Source of the DNA: Nitrospirota bacterium
Lineage (GTDB): Bacteria; Nitrospirota; Thermodesulfovibrionia; Thermodesulfovibrionales; JdFR-88
Length of the DNA: 64,000 bases
Reading direction: 5' to 3'
NCBI GenBank assembly: GCA_021789555.1
Contig: JAJYJK010000008.1
Coordinates: forward strand, 1 to 64,000
The notes under the pieces: model-generated
What the model saw: only the letters and a program-made list of their open reading frames with translations
Told to the model about the DNA's origin: nothing
Databases searched by the model: none
Shown here: one piece after another, positions 18,094 through 26,201 of the stretch
Layout: every line of letters begins with the position of its first letter
Position numbering within the stretch: position 1 is the first letter of the stretch
Program-made: the position numbers and the translations under genes

Positions 18094-18600
18094 ATGAAGA
18101 AAAGCGCAAAGCCGGGGGCGGAGAGAGTGAAGCAGGGATCCGGGCCGGAGGGCATATGCAGGGAGCTGGGCCTGAAGCTCACGCCCCAGAGGCTGGCGAT
18201 ACTTGAATACCTGGACGGAAACACCGCGCATCCGGGCGCGGAGGAGATATACGAGGCCGTCTCCGGGCGGTTCCCGGGCCTGTCGCTTGCCACCGTCTAC
18301 AACACGCTTGCCTCTCTCAGGGACAAGGGGCGGCTCCTGGAGCTTGCAATCGACCCGGCGAAGAGACGCTACGACCCCGACACAAAGCCGCACCATCACC
18401 TTATCTGTGTCGCGTGCAGGCGCATCGTCGATATAGAGCACACGTTCGACCTCGAAATACCGGATGCCCTCAGGATGGGGTTTGAGATCAAGGGAAACGA
18501 GATAGGGTTTTACGGGCGATGTCCCGATTGCAAGAAAACGGACGCAAGGAAACAAAAACGGGACTTGCGTCAGGGAGGCGCTTATGTGCGTCGACCATAA
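18094..18600 (+). CDS. perR: Fur-family regulator, PerR-like
   Basis: A 168-aa Fur-family metalloregulator. The winged helix (LTPQRLAILEYLDGNTAHPGAEEIYEAV...LSLATVYNTLASLRDKG) is followed by the metal-binding dimerisation domain KPHHHLICVACRRIVDIEH and a second CxxC (CPDCKK). GFYGRCPDC and the adjacent PerR box favour PerR over Fur. A caution on the start: the promoter predicts transcription from about 18092, only bases before this ATG. The GTG at 18127, preceded by ggcggagaga, may be the real start, giving 157 aa. The C-terminus overlaps the next gene by 17 nt. Confidence 0.88.
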   Translation: MKKSAKPGAERVKQGSGPEGICRELGLKLTPQRLAILEYLDGNTAHPGAEEIYEAVSGRFPGLSLATVYNTLASLRDKGRLLELAIDPAKRRYDPDTKPHHHLICVACRRIVDIEHTFDLEIPDALRMGFEIKGNEIGFYGRCPDCKKTDARKQKRDLRQGGAYVRRP

Positions 18601-19039
18601 GATAATCTGCAGGTGCGGGCGGGCGGCGGCCAGCTTCAATCTGAGGGACGAGATAATGCCGGTCGAGGTCATAAGGGGACTTTACTGCCCCGGATGCTCG
18701 GTAGGCATCGCGCTCGATCCGGGGTCGATGATAGCGGACAACGGCTGGGTGATAGACTACGACATGGATATAGCCGGGTTTGCCTCTTTAAACCGGGTGG
18801 CAAACCTTCCGGCCTCAGGCGTTACTGCCGAATTCCTCTTCGACGAGGGCTACTGCACCTGGAAGGGCCTTTATCCAGGGGACGCCGAGGACTCCGCGAG
18901 GGAAAAGGCGGAGCTTCTGGAGCTAAGCAGGCAGGACCGGCTGAAATACATCCGGGAATTCAGGAGATGGACGCTTGATCGCATTGCGCGCCTGGCAGGC
19001 ATGGGATGGAGAAAGGCGCAGGCTGCGGACCTTGATTGA
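18584..19039 (+). CDS. Uncharacterised protein with Cys pairs
   Basis: A 151-aa protein of unknown function, overlapping the end of perR and probably translated from the same mRNA. The N-terminus has a CRCG motif and a CPGC motif (RGLYCPGCSVGIALD) that could bind a metal. The C-terminus is helical and basic (RQDRLKYIREFRRWTLDRIARLAGMGWRKA). No signal peptide is visible. Cotranscription with perR suggests a role in peroxide or metal stress, but this is inference only. Confidence 0.65.
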   Translation: MCVDHKIICRCGRAAASFNLRDEIMPVEVIRGLYCPGCSVGIALDPGSMIADNGWVIDYDMDIAGFASLNRVANLPASGVTAEFLFDEGYCTWKGLYPGDAEDSAREKAELLELSRQDRLKYIREFRRWTLDRIARLAGMGWRKAQAADLD

Positions 19040-19116
19040 TGGACAGCGAGGCCTGATGGACGGCTTGGATTAATGGGCGGCGGGCTTTCAGTCTTTTACA
19101 ACCCGCTTTCAGTCTT

Positions 19117-19560
19117 TTACAATCTGTCTCTTGCCCTCTGGATAGGCGGGATGGCCACCTTGTCGTGTCCCAGGGCCTCGATGGTCCAGAGCGCCCGGGC
19201 GCTCTTGGCGGTGTCCTGGGCGTTTATACCTTCATCATAGATAATGACGAAGGAGCCATTGTTAACGCCGTAGCTGCGGAGCATACGTACAAGCTCCGGC
19301 GCCTTGGGCATCATGTATCCCACGAATTCGTCGTTCATCGTCCGCCAGGGGCCAAACGCCCTTGCCGCCCCTGGTATATGCTGTCTTTCATATTTAGTAA
19401 AGTCGCTGACGTCGAGGACCACGACGCCGGACGTCTTAAGGTTCCCGGCCAGCCAATCGACGCTGACCAGGTGTGTTGCCGCCAGTGCGGCCGACGAGCA
19501 GCCGATTAAAATCACGGCGGCCAGGATGCCAACCAGTTTAGCCTTGAATGTATGCATCAT
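19117..19560 (-). pseudogene. Truncated exported rhodanese-like protein
   Basis: The 147-aa product has a signal peptide (LVGILAAVILIGCSSAALA) and the first rhodanese-like domain seen in its neighbour at 19592. Both share VVVLDVSDFTKYERQHIPGAA-type segments and the IYDEGIN / IYGQGN loop without a catalytic Cys. The reading frame ends abruptly at GHDKVAIPPIQRARDRL, exactly where the neighbour continues with NVSYLDGGFTKW. The second, Cys-bearing domain is missing. A duplicated 16-mer (tttcagtcttttacaa) sits at the broken 3' end. I call it a decayed paralogue, though a short functional protein is possible. Confidence 0.6.
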
Positions 19561-19591
19561 GACTCCTCCATGTTATTGAAATATCATGCCC

Positions 19592-20509
19592 TTACTTCGT
19601 TACAAAGCCCCACGCGAATTTGACCAGGGGGAGGTTGTGTTGCGCGTATTCGAGCATCGAGCCGTCGTACACCTTGACGTTCCTGTAACCGAGAATGTCA
19701 TGGAGAACGAAGTAGCCCATGCCGGCAAACTGGGCGGAATTGCAGTAAACGATGACCGGCCTGGCCCTGGCGGCGGGAAGGCCGACCCCCCGCGCCATGA
19801 CCTCCAGCTCTTTGCTGCTCTTGATAGTGGCGGGAGCGCGGTTGGCCCCGGCATTGCTCATAAAGGGCGCGGGAAAGTTTAGTGAACCGGGTATGTGGCC
19901 GAACCGCATTACCGCTGCTTCCTTCGAGGCGCCGAAGTGCTGCACGGGGGACCTGGCATCCAGGAAAATCGCCTTTTTGGTCTTCAGGTTGGCGATTACG
20001 TCGTCGAGTGTGGCCACCTTGGACATGTCCGGTTTCGCCGTGAAGTTGCCGGCTTGCGGCGCCGGTACAGTTTTGACCACTTTCCGGCCCTCGAAGGTCC
20101 ACTTGGTAAAGCCGCCGTCAAGGTAGGACACGTTTTCAACCCCCATCGCTTCCATGACCCATGTCGCGGACGTCCCCTGGGTCGCATCGCTGATGGTGTT
20201 GCCCTGGCCGTAGATGACAACATGTGACGACTGGTTGACGCCGGGAGAGCGCATCATCTTGCTGAACTCGGGCGGGGTCGGCATCAGGCGGCACATCTTT
20301 TCCTTGTTCATAACCTTGCAGCCGGTGAAGTACGGCAGGCTGACCGCCCCCGGCAGATGGGCGAAGGCATAGTTCGCGTCAGTCCTTACATCGATAACCA
20401 CCAGGTTCGGAGCGCCGATGTTTTTGACGAGCCAGGCCAACGAGGGCGCCACGGCAAGCCCGAACGCCAAAAGCACAATTATAATCGGCTGTATAAGGGT
20501 CCTCTTCAT
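19592..20509 (-). CDS. Exported two-domain rhodanese-like sulfurtransferase
   Basis: I start this protein at MKRTLIQPIIIVLLAFGLAVAPSLA (20509), which is a signal peptide; the longer ORF reaches into the intergenic region. The mature protein has two rhodanese domains. The first has no Cys in its active-site loop (VVIYGQGNTISD). The second keeps it (VIVYCNSAQFAG). It probably moves sulfane sulfur or a related chalcogen in the periplasm. It lies directly downstream of a c-type cytochrome gene, an arrangement that recalls rhodanese-plus-cytochrome clusters of Geobacter-type bacteria linked to selenite and tellurite reduction. That comparison is from memory of the family, not from a search. Confidence 0.85.
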   Translation of the reverse strand: MKRTLIQPIIIVLLAFGLAVAPSLAWLVKNIGAPNLVVIDVRTDANYAFAHLPGAVSLPYFTGCKVMNKEKMCRLMPTPPEFSKMMRSPGVNQSSHVVIYGQGNTISDATQGTSATWVMEAMGVENVSYLDGGFTKWTFEGRKVVKTVPAPQAGNFTAKPDMSKVATLDDVIANLKTKKAIFLDARSPVQHFGASKEAAVMRFGHIPGSLNFPAPFMSNAGANRAPATIKSSKELEVMARGVGLPAARARPVIVYCNSAQFAGMGYFVLHDILGYRNVKVYDGSMLEYAQHNLPLVKFAWGFVTK

Positions 20510-20565
20510 GAAGTAGCCTCCTCTATCGCTTACCGGCATAAAAGTTCCTTCCCCCGGCCAACCGA

Positions 20566-21047
20566 TCATTTTTTGATCCTCGGCGGAATCTTGCCGACGA
20601 TGACCTTGAGGTTGGCTTTGGGGTCTCCAGGCTTCAGGTCGTCTTTTGTCAGGAAGAGTTCCTTGCGCCCATGGCAGGAATTGCAGGAGCGGTTTTGCGG
20701 GGTCCGGAGCCGGATGGTATGGATCGAGGCCGAGTTCCACGTGGGCAGGGCGTCATAGTTGGAAATCAGGTCCTTCGGACCGAATCGACGTAATCCTTGT
20801 CGACGCCCCAGACGTCCCGGCCCCTCACCTGAGGGGCGGAAACGCCTCAACCGGCTATTGTCGCGGCGCCTGCGCTGCTGGCGGCCGCGCCATAGCTGTC
20901 CATCTTGTTGAAATCGATATGACACTTGATACACTCACCGCTGGATGCCCCCGGCTCCGCGGCGGCGAGGACCCCCGCATGGCCCAGCACGAAGACAATT
21001 CCAATGAGGACGAAAGCAACAAAAATCAATTTCGCCTTTTTCCCCAT
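20566..21047 (-). CDS. Exported diheme c-type cytochrome with in-frame TGA (putative selenoprotein) and a one-base frameshift
   Basis: The frame opening at 21047 encodes a signal peptide (AKLIFVAFVLIGIVFVLGHAGVLAAA) and a heme site (GECIKCHIDF). It reaches a TGA at 20849-20847, then stays open with protein-like sequence (GVSAPQVRGRDVWGVDKDY). About 80 nt later the coding signal moves to another frame by the equivalent of one missing base. It continues as GPKDLISNYDALPTWNSASI with a second heme site (RSCNSCHGR). The TGA is followed by a perfect hairpin with an AGGU loop, as expected for a bacterial SECIS, and selB is in the window. The gene is either a selenoprotein with one deletion (biological or from assembly) or a decaying pseudogene. 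The rhodanese gene lies just downstream. Confidence 0.55.
20820..20837 (-). promoter_or_regulatory. SECIS-like hairpin after the cytochrome TGA
   Basis: On the minus strand GCCCCTC-AGGT-GAGGGGC forms a perfect 7-bp stem with the loop AGGU, starting 9 nt after the TGA and with its loop 16 nt after it. Bacterial SECIS elements need a G early in a small apical loop at about this distance, and the E. coli fdhF loop contains AGGUCU. No T-run follows, so it is not a usual terminator. Confidence 0.5.
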
Positions 21048-21376
21048 CTCATCCCCCCTGAAAGCCGAAGTTGGTTATTACTTCTCTGATCTCAAGAATT
21101 TTTCCGTTCTTTTTTCAAATTCTAGCCCTAAAAATAGAATCCGCCAGCCTTCTTTTGCGCGGGAATGACTCGGAATCCCAAAAGCGGGAAAGGAGGGCGC
21201 AGCTCTACACAAAAACAGCACATCCCATTTTCAATGTTCCAAGCCGAATTCGGGAGCCATTCCTGCCTATGGCATTTGTCTCATCCGGGGGCATAGGGGC
21301 GAAGCCCCTATGCCATAAAGGGGCGGGTGGGCCACCGGGGCATAAGTCCCGGGTGAAGATTAAGAAAAATATGCAT
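21048..21376. other. Intergenic gap with a family B repeat
   Basis: About 330 bases lie upstream of the cytochrome gene and downstream of recO. The end at 21286-21340 is a family B palindrome (cataggggcgaagcccctatg with aaggggcgggtggg). The AT-rich stretch at 21070-21140 is the likely cytochrome promoter region. No gene is seen. Confidence 0.6.
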
Positions 21377-22108
21377 TCATACCGGCCGCGCGGGCTTTAG
21401 CGCAATGTTCGCGCCCTCCCTGAAATGCATATCCACAAAAGCCCTCAGCTCCGAGAGGAGCGCCTCGCCCGGTTTTATCCTTGCGAGCTTGTCAAGGGGG
21501 AATTCCGAGAGGCTCTTGTGCAGGCCCTTGAGCGCGGCGGATATCTTTATCGCCGGGCCATCCTTTTTGCAGTTTTCGCAGAGTATGGCGCCGTCTCGGG
21601 GATAGAAGCAAAAAATTTCCGATTGCCTGCCGCACCGGGCGCATCCGTTCAGGGATGGGGCGTATCCGGCAAGCGCGAGGACCCTCAGCTTGAACACAAG
21701 CGGGACGAAGGCGCTTCCGGGCTGCTTTTCGAGCCCGTCAAGCCCCCAGAGCAGAAGCTCGAAGGTCCCCGCCGCCCCGGCCGTCTCCCGTTCCGGCAGG
21801 AGTTTCAGGACGAGCCCGGCCAGGCCGCAGGCCTGGACAAAGCCGCCGGAGTTCTCCCTGAGAATTTGAAACGGCCTTATGATGTCCGATTGCGTGAGCC
21901 TGGGCAGGTTCGCGTCCTCCCTGCCCAATAGCGAGATGCGGGCGTGGGTGAAGGGCTCCAGGGAGCCGCCAAAGCGGCTCTTTATCTTCCTGGGGCTCTT
22001 TGCGAATGCCGGGCGGATGCCGAAATCCCTTGTCAGATACTCGACGATGAGGTCGGCCTCGCCCAGGGGCCGGCTCCTCAAGACGATGCCCTCGGTCCTT
22101 CCGAGCAT
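21377..22108 (-). CDS. recO: DNA repair protein RecO
   Basis: A 243-aa RecO, which helps RecR load RecA during recombinational repair. The N-terminal OB-fold begins GIVLRSRPLGEADLIVEYLTRDFG, the central helical part follows, and the zinc finger is CARCGRQSEIFCFYPRDGAILCENC. The length is standard. It is the third gene of era-DUF151-recO, 6 nt after the nuclease gene. The era-recO pairing is a common bacterial arrangement. Confidence 0.93.
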   Translation of the reverse strand: MLGRTEGIVLRSRPLGEADLIVEYLTRDFGIRPAFAKSPRKIKSRFGGSLEPFTHARISLLGREDANLPRLTQSDIIRPFQILRENSGGFVQACGLAGLVLKLLPERETAGAAGTFELLLWGLDGLEKQPGSAFVPLVFKLRVLALAGYAPSLNGCARCGRQSEIFCFYPRDGAILCENCKKDGPAIKISAALKGLHKSLSEFPLDKLARIKPGEALLSELRAFVDMHFREGANIALKPARPV

Positions 22109-22114
22109 TTTATC

Positions 22115-22567
22115 CTACATTATGTTGCCGAAGTCCTCCGGCTTCAGGTTCTTCAGCCACTCATCAAGCTCGTCGGAGTTCTTGAGCTCAAGTATGCTGT
22201 CCTCGACGTATATGGGGGCGTTCATCCTGAGCGCCACGGCCACGGCGTCCGAGGGCCTGGAGTCCACCGGGGTCTCCTTCTTCCCGTCCGTCAGATGGAT
22301 GAGGGCGTAGTAGGTATTTTCGAGCAGGTCCGTTACGACTATCCTGCTTACCTTCACCTTGAGGTCGTCTATGATATTTCTTACCAGGTCATGGGTGAGG
22401 GGCCTCGGGGTCGTCACCTTCCCCAGGGCCAGGGCGATAGAGTCCGCCTCCGGCTTGCCTATCCAGATCGGCAGCGTGGCGGTCCCCTCCATCTCTCTCA
22501 ACAAAAGTATATACATATTGCTCCTTGGATCGAACAAGAGCCCTTCCACTTTCATCTCTACGAGCAT
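22115..22567 (-). CDS. Bifunctional nuclease family protein (DUF151)
   Basis: A 150-aa DUF151 protein with the characteristic MEGTATLPIWIGKPEADSIALAL and DSRPSDAVAVALRMNAPIYVEDSIL segments. Some family members have DNase/RNase activity, but the biological role is not settled. It lies between era and recO, 8 nt after era, and is surely cotranscribed with them. Confidence 0.88.
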   Translation of the reverse strand: MLVEMKVEGLLFDPRSNMYILLLREMEGTATLPIWIGKPEADSIALALGKVTTPRPLTHDLVRNIIDDLKVKVSRIVVTDLLENTYYALIHLTDGKKETPVDSRPSDAVAVALRMNAPIYVEDSILELKNSDELDEWLKNLKPEDFGNIM

Positions 22568-22575
22568 CTTCTAAG

Positions 22576-23619
22576 CTACCGCCTTTTATCTTGGTCCACA
22601 CTAAAACCCAGTTCCCTTATGGACCTGGCATCCGAGCGCCAGTCCCTCTTGAGCTTCACCCAGAGCTGCAGATAAACTCTCGCGTTTAGGAGTTTTTCGA
22701 TATCCAGCCTGGCCGCAGTCCCGATTTCCTTTAGCATACGGCCGCTTTTCCCTATTATAATACCTTTCTGGCCTTCATGCTCGACCCAGATGTCCGCGCC
22801 TATGTGGATGAGGCCGCCGGCCGCCGCGCCGGCAGGCTCGCCCTCCGGGGGCTGGCCTCCTGGGGACTGGTCCCCTTGGGGCTGGCCTCCCTGAAACTGG
22901 TCACTTTGAGACTGCTCCTGTTGAGACCGGTCTCCCTCACGCCAGTCGACAACATCGACGGCCACGGCATGCGGGACCTCCTCGAAGGTGGCCTCCATCA
23001 CTTTTTCCCTTATTATCTCAGAAACCATGAATCTTTCAACCTGATCGGTGAGAAGGTCCCCGGGATAGTATTTCGGCCCCGCCGGCAGATGGAGAAGGAG
23101 TTTCTCCAGCAGTATGTCCACGCCGTCGCCCTTCAGGGCGGATATGGGTATCACCTCATCGAAGGGGAAGAGTTTTGAATACGCGTCGATAACGGGCAGG
23201 AGTTTCATCTTCCTCACCGTGTCCACCTTGTTTATGAGAAGAAAGACGCTTTTGCCCTTTTCCCCGGCCCTCCCGATGAGCCTTATTATCTCCTTGTCCT
23301 GTGCGCCGGGCAGCCTCGGCTCCACCATGAAAAGCAGGGCGTCCACCTCGCGCATCGCCTCCCTGGCCTCGCGCATCATCACCTCGTCCAGCCTGGTATG
23401 GGGCTTGTGAATACCCGGCGTGTCCATGAAGACGATCTGCGCCCTTTGCTCTTCGAGCGTCTTTATTCCGATTATACGGTTTCTGGTGGTCTGGGGTTTT
23501 TTCGTTACTATGGCGATCTTTTGCCCAAGGACCGTATTCAGAAGGGTGGACTTGCCCGCATTGGGCCTTCCAATGATGGTGACGAAACCGGAGCGATACG
23601 GATTTTCATTTTCTTCCAT
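22576..23619 (-). CDS. era: GTPase Era with a Gln/Gly/Pro-rich insertion
   Basis: A 347-aa Era GTPase, needed for 16S rRNA processing and 30S assembly. G motifs are intact: G1 GRPNAGKSTLL, G3 DTPGIHKPHTR, G4 NKVD. The C-terminal KH domain has GIIIGKSGRMLKEIG. It is longer than the usual 300 aa because a segment of about 45 residues (WREGDRSQQEQSQSDQFQGG...) sits between two KH-domain strands. That insertion is built of degenerate pentapeptides rich in Gln and Gly, encoded by 15-bp DNA repeats around 22846-22935. It lies at a surface loop of the fold and need not affect activity. First gene of the era-DUF151-recO operon. Confidence 0.93.
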   Translation of the reverse strand: MEENENPYRSGFVTIIGRPNAGKSTLLNTVLGQKIAIVTKKPQTTRNRIIGIKTLEEQRAQIVFMDTPGIHKPHTRLDEVMMREAREAMREVDALLFMVEPRLPGAQDKEIIRLIGRAGEKGKSVFLLINKVDTVRKMKLLPVIDAYSKLFPFDEVIPISALKGDGVDILLEKLLLHLPAGPKYYPGDLLTDQVERFMVSEIIREKVMEATFEEVPHAVAVDVVDWREGDRSQQEQSQSDQFQGGQPQGDQSPGGQPPEGEPAGAAAGGLIHIGADIWVEHEGQKGIIIGKSGRMLKEIGTAARLDIEKLLNARVYLQLWVKLKRDWRSDARSIRELGFSVDQDKRR

Positions 23620-23686
23620 ATTGAATTATACCCCAACCCCGGGCCTGCATCATGAAAGTGGGTTTGTGTATTTTGTATTATTTGAC

Positions 23687-23719
23687 GTCATTCCGCACCC
23701 CGATGCGGAATCCAGTGAC
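23687..23719. repeat. Palindromic repeat, family C (GTCATTCC type)
   Basis: gtcattccgcaccccgatgcggaatccagtgac is an imperfect palindrome between era and aspC. Related elements lie in prophage genes at 39259-39286 and 50229-50275. Confidence 0.7.
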
Positions 23720-23755
23720 TTTGCCGTTTCCTTTAATATAAAAATCAAAGATGGC

Positions 23756-24934
23756 TTAGAGGGCCTGCAGGGCCGCCCGAATCCGTTCAACCCCCTTTTC
23801 TATCTGCTCGATGCCCGTCGCGTAGGAGAGCCGGATAAAATCATCGTCCCCGAACGCATCCCCCGGCACGACGGCGACCATGGCCTTCTCCAGCAGATAC
23901 ATGGCGAGCTTCGAGGAGGACGATATCACGGGAGATTTCGCATAAAGGGCCCGCGTGTTTGGAAACACGTAAAACGCCCCGGTGGGCGGGATGCACCTGA
24001 TTCCCTCGATGGAGTTTAACGCCTCCACGATGCGCCCTCTGCGCTTGTCGAACTCGGCGGCCATGCGCGCAACCGAATCCTGCGGGCCTGTGAGCGCCTC
24101 GATGGCCGCGGCCTGGGAGATCGAGGTCGGGTTGGAAGTGGACTGGCTCTGTATGGAGGTCATCGCCTTTATGAGCGGGGCCGGACCGGCGGCATACCCG
24201 ATCCTCCAGCCCGTCATCGAATACGCCTTGGACACACCGTTTACGACGATGGTCCTTTTCTTGACCTCTTCGCCCAGCGAGGCGATGCTTACGTGCCTGG
24301 CCCCGTCGTAAAGGAGTTTCTCGTATATCTCATCAGATATTATGTAGATGCCGTTTTTTACGGCTATCTCCGCTATGCGCCCGAGGGCCTCCGAATCATA
24401 GGAAAAACCCGTCGGGTTCGAGGGTGAGTTCAGTATGAGCGCCTTCGTCCTGCCGGTCACGCTTTTTTCAAAGGCGGCCGCGGTGAGCAGGAACCTGTCC
24501 GCCTCGAGCGTCTTTACGAAGACGGGCGTTGCCCCTGCGAGGGCGACCTGTTCGGGATAGCTTACCCAGTAGGGCGCTGGGATTACGACCTCGTCGCCGG
24601 GATCGAGGAGCGCCTGCATGGCGTTATAGAGGCTGTGTTTCGCGCCGCAGGAGACGATTATCTCCGCCCTGCCGTATGCAAGCCCGTTGTCCGCCTCCAG
24701 TTTGCCGATAATGGCGTCCTTCAGTTTGTCGGTGCCCCCCACGGCCGTGTACTTCGTAAACCCGTCTCTTACGGCCTTTATGCCCGCCTCCTTTATGTTT
24801 TCCGGCGTGTCGAAGTCCGGTTCCCCCACGCCGAAACTTATTACGTCCAGGCCCTCCGCCTTCATCGCCTTCGCCTTTGAATCTATGGTGAGGGTCGGGG
24901 AGGGTTTAATCTCCTTTGCACGCTTTGAGAGCAT
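23756..24934 (-). CDS. aspC: Aspartate aminotransferase (class I, PLP-dependent)
   Basis: A 392-aa fold-type I aminotransferase of the bacterial aspartate aminotransferase subgroup Ib. The PLP Lys is in VVNGVSKAYSMTGWRIGY, and SNPTGFSYDSEAL and SDEIYEKLLYDGARH are family segments. The N-terminal DVISFGVGEPDFDTPENIKEAG is typical. It interconverts aspartate/2-oxoglutarate and oxaloacetate/glutamate; prephenate activity occurs in some relatives and cannot be excluded. It appears to be monocistronic. Confidence 0.93.
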   Translation of the reverse strand: MLSKRAKEIKPSPTLTIDSKAKAMKAEGLDVISFGVGEPDFDTPENIKEAGIKAVRDGFTKYTAVGGTDKLKDAIIGKLEADNGLAYGRAEIIVSCGAKHSLYNAMQALLDPGDEVVIPAPYWVSYPEQVALAGATPVFVKTLEADRFLLTAAAFEKSVTGRTKALILNSPSNPTGFSYDSEALGRIAEIAVKNGIYIISDEIYEKLLYDGARHVSIASLGEEVKKRTIVVNGVSKAYSMTGWRIGYAAGPAPLIKAMTSIQSQSTSNPTSISQAAAIEALTGPQDSVARMAAEFDKRRGRIVEALNSIEGIRCIPPTGAFYVFPNTRALYAKSPVISSSSKLAMYLLEKAMVAVVPGDAFGDDDFIRLSYATGIEQIEKGVERIRAALQAL

Positions 24935-25044
24935 TTGGTCCTTGACCTCCGAATGAATTTAACTAAAATTTTACCACATGGACTGAAAAATGATAAAATA
25001 GGGTCAATATATAAATCAAAGAGTTTAGAAATCATCGAACTATT

Positions 25045-25105
25045 GGTCCCCTCACCCCAACCCTCTCCCAATGGGAGGGGGAGTCCCGCCTTCGGCGGGA
25101 CGGAG
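25045..25105. repeat. Palindromic repeats upstream of the ferredoxin gene (family A plus a short hairpin)
   Basis: tcccctcaccccaaccctctcccaatgggaggggg is a family A element, directly followed by a second hairpin, gtcccgccttcggcgggac. Both lie in the 24935-25203 gap between divergent aspC and ferredoxin genes, so they are not simple terminators. The rest of the gap is AT-rich and probably holds both promoters. Confidence 0.65.
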
Positions 25106-25203
25106 GCTGAGGGAATTTTGGACAATGAACCACCCTGTAGCAAGCTATAGAGAATTGAAAGTTAAATTATGCTGGAATCAATAAAAATCTCTAGGAGGAG
25201 ACG

Positions 25204-25389
25204 ATGAAGAAACCGGTTGTTGATTTTGACACCTGTGTAGGCTGCGGCTCATGCGCGGAACTCTGCCCCTCGGTATTCGAATTGAGGGACGAGAAGGCCT
25301 ATGTGATAAACGCGGAGGGCTGCGGCAGTTGCGACTGCGAGGCGGCGGCGGGGGTCTGTCCCGTAGAGGCGATTTCGCTGGTCGACTAA
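25204..25389 (+). CDS. Small 4Fe-4S ferredoxin
   Basis: A 61-aa ferredoxin with one classical cluster: C-x2-C-x2-C (DTCVGCGSCAELCPSV) and the distant fourth Cys in GVCPVEAISL. Two extra Cys in CGSCDC lie before the fourth ligand. The usual role is low-potential electron transfer to oxidoreductases. The RBS is strong (taggaggagacg). It is monocistronic, with a hairpin after the stop. Confidence 0.92.
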   Translation: MKKPVVDFDTCVGCGSCAELCPSVFELRDEKAYVINAEGCGSCDCEAAAGVCPVEAISLVD

Positions 25390-25405
25390 AGCAAAGACCT
25401 TAAAG

Positions 25406-25432
25406 CGGCCCCGCCTTGAAACCGCGGGGCCG
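25406..25432. terminator. Hairpin between convergent ferredoxin and rnc
   Basis: cggccccgc and gcggggccg form a 9-bp perfect stem around a 9-nt loop, between the ferredoxin stop and the rnc stop. The position suggests a shared terminator, but no T-run is present on either side. Confidence 0.55.
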
Positions 25433-25438
25433 GGTCTC

Positions 25439-26140
25439 TCAAGTCTTGTCCTCGGATTTTAATCTCTCGAGGGCTTCCCGCGCGGCGATGGTCTCGGCCT
25501 CTTTTTTTGTCCTGCCTTTGCCTCGTCCGTAGAGTTTTTTGGAGATGAAGACCCCGGAGGTGAAGAATTTCTCGTGCTCCCTGCCTTCCTCCTTCAAAAG
25601 CCTGTAGACGGGCAGCCCGCCGAAGAGTTTTTGGCAGAGCTCCTGGAGTTCGGTCTTCGGGTCGCGGAAATGTCCGCTTTCGATTACGGTCTCCAGCTTT
25701 TCCCCGAATATCCCCATTATCGTCTTTCTTGCCGCGGAGTAGCCGCCGTCCAGGTAAACGGCCCCGATTACCGCCTCGAAGGCCCCCGCCAGGATGGACT
25801 GTTTCGCCCGGCCGCCGCTTGTCTGCTCCCCTTTGCCCAGCAGCAGCGCCCTGCCCAGGGAGATACCTCCCGCCGCCTTCGCAAGCTCGGAGCCCCGGAC
25901 CATGAGCGACCTTATCCTTGACATCTCGGCCTCGTTGAAGCCCGTCTGGTAGAGGTATTCGGAGAATACGAGATTTAGGACGGCATCCCCCAGGAATTCA
26001 AGCCTCTCATTGTGGTTGGCCGCCTGCGCCCCGCGGCCCTCGCCAATATAGGAGCGGTGGGTCAGCGCCTGCCGGAGAAGATTTTTGTCCTTAAAGCTGT
26101 AGTGGAGGTCCGGCCCGGTCTCTGCGGCCTCAGGGCTCAA
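25439..26140 (-). CDS. rnc: Ribonuclease III
   Basis: A 233-aa double-strand-specific ribonuclease. The catalytic signature is NERLEFLGDAVLNLVFSEYLY, with the second acidic site near AGAFEAVIGAVYLDGG. The C-terminal dsRNA-binding domain begins DPKTELQELCQKLFGGLPVYRLLKEEG and ends with RGKGRTKKEAETIAAREALERL. It follows fabF in the leftward fab operon, the common fabG-acpP-fabF-rnc order. Confidence 0.95.
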   Translation of the reverse strand: MSPEAAETGPDLHYSFKDKNLLRQALTHRSYIGEGRGAQAANHNERLEFLGDAVLNLVFSEYLYQTGFNEAEMSRIRSLMVRGSELAKAAGGISLGRALLLGKGEQTSGGRAKQSILAGAFEAVIGAVYLDGGYSAARKTIMGIFGEKLETVIESGHFRDPKTELQELCQKLFGGLPVYRLLKEEGREHEKFFTSGVFISKKLYGRGKGRTKKEAETIAAREALERLKSEDKT

Positions 26141-26201
26141 ATCTCTTGAAGAGGAGGCAGGCGCCCGATTTTATCAAAAAATTATCCAGGACTATCATGC
26201 G

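Noticed and set aside
22846-22935. Possible CRISPR-like array in era
   Set aside because: Units are contiguous 15-bp repeats without spacers and are translated in the era frame.
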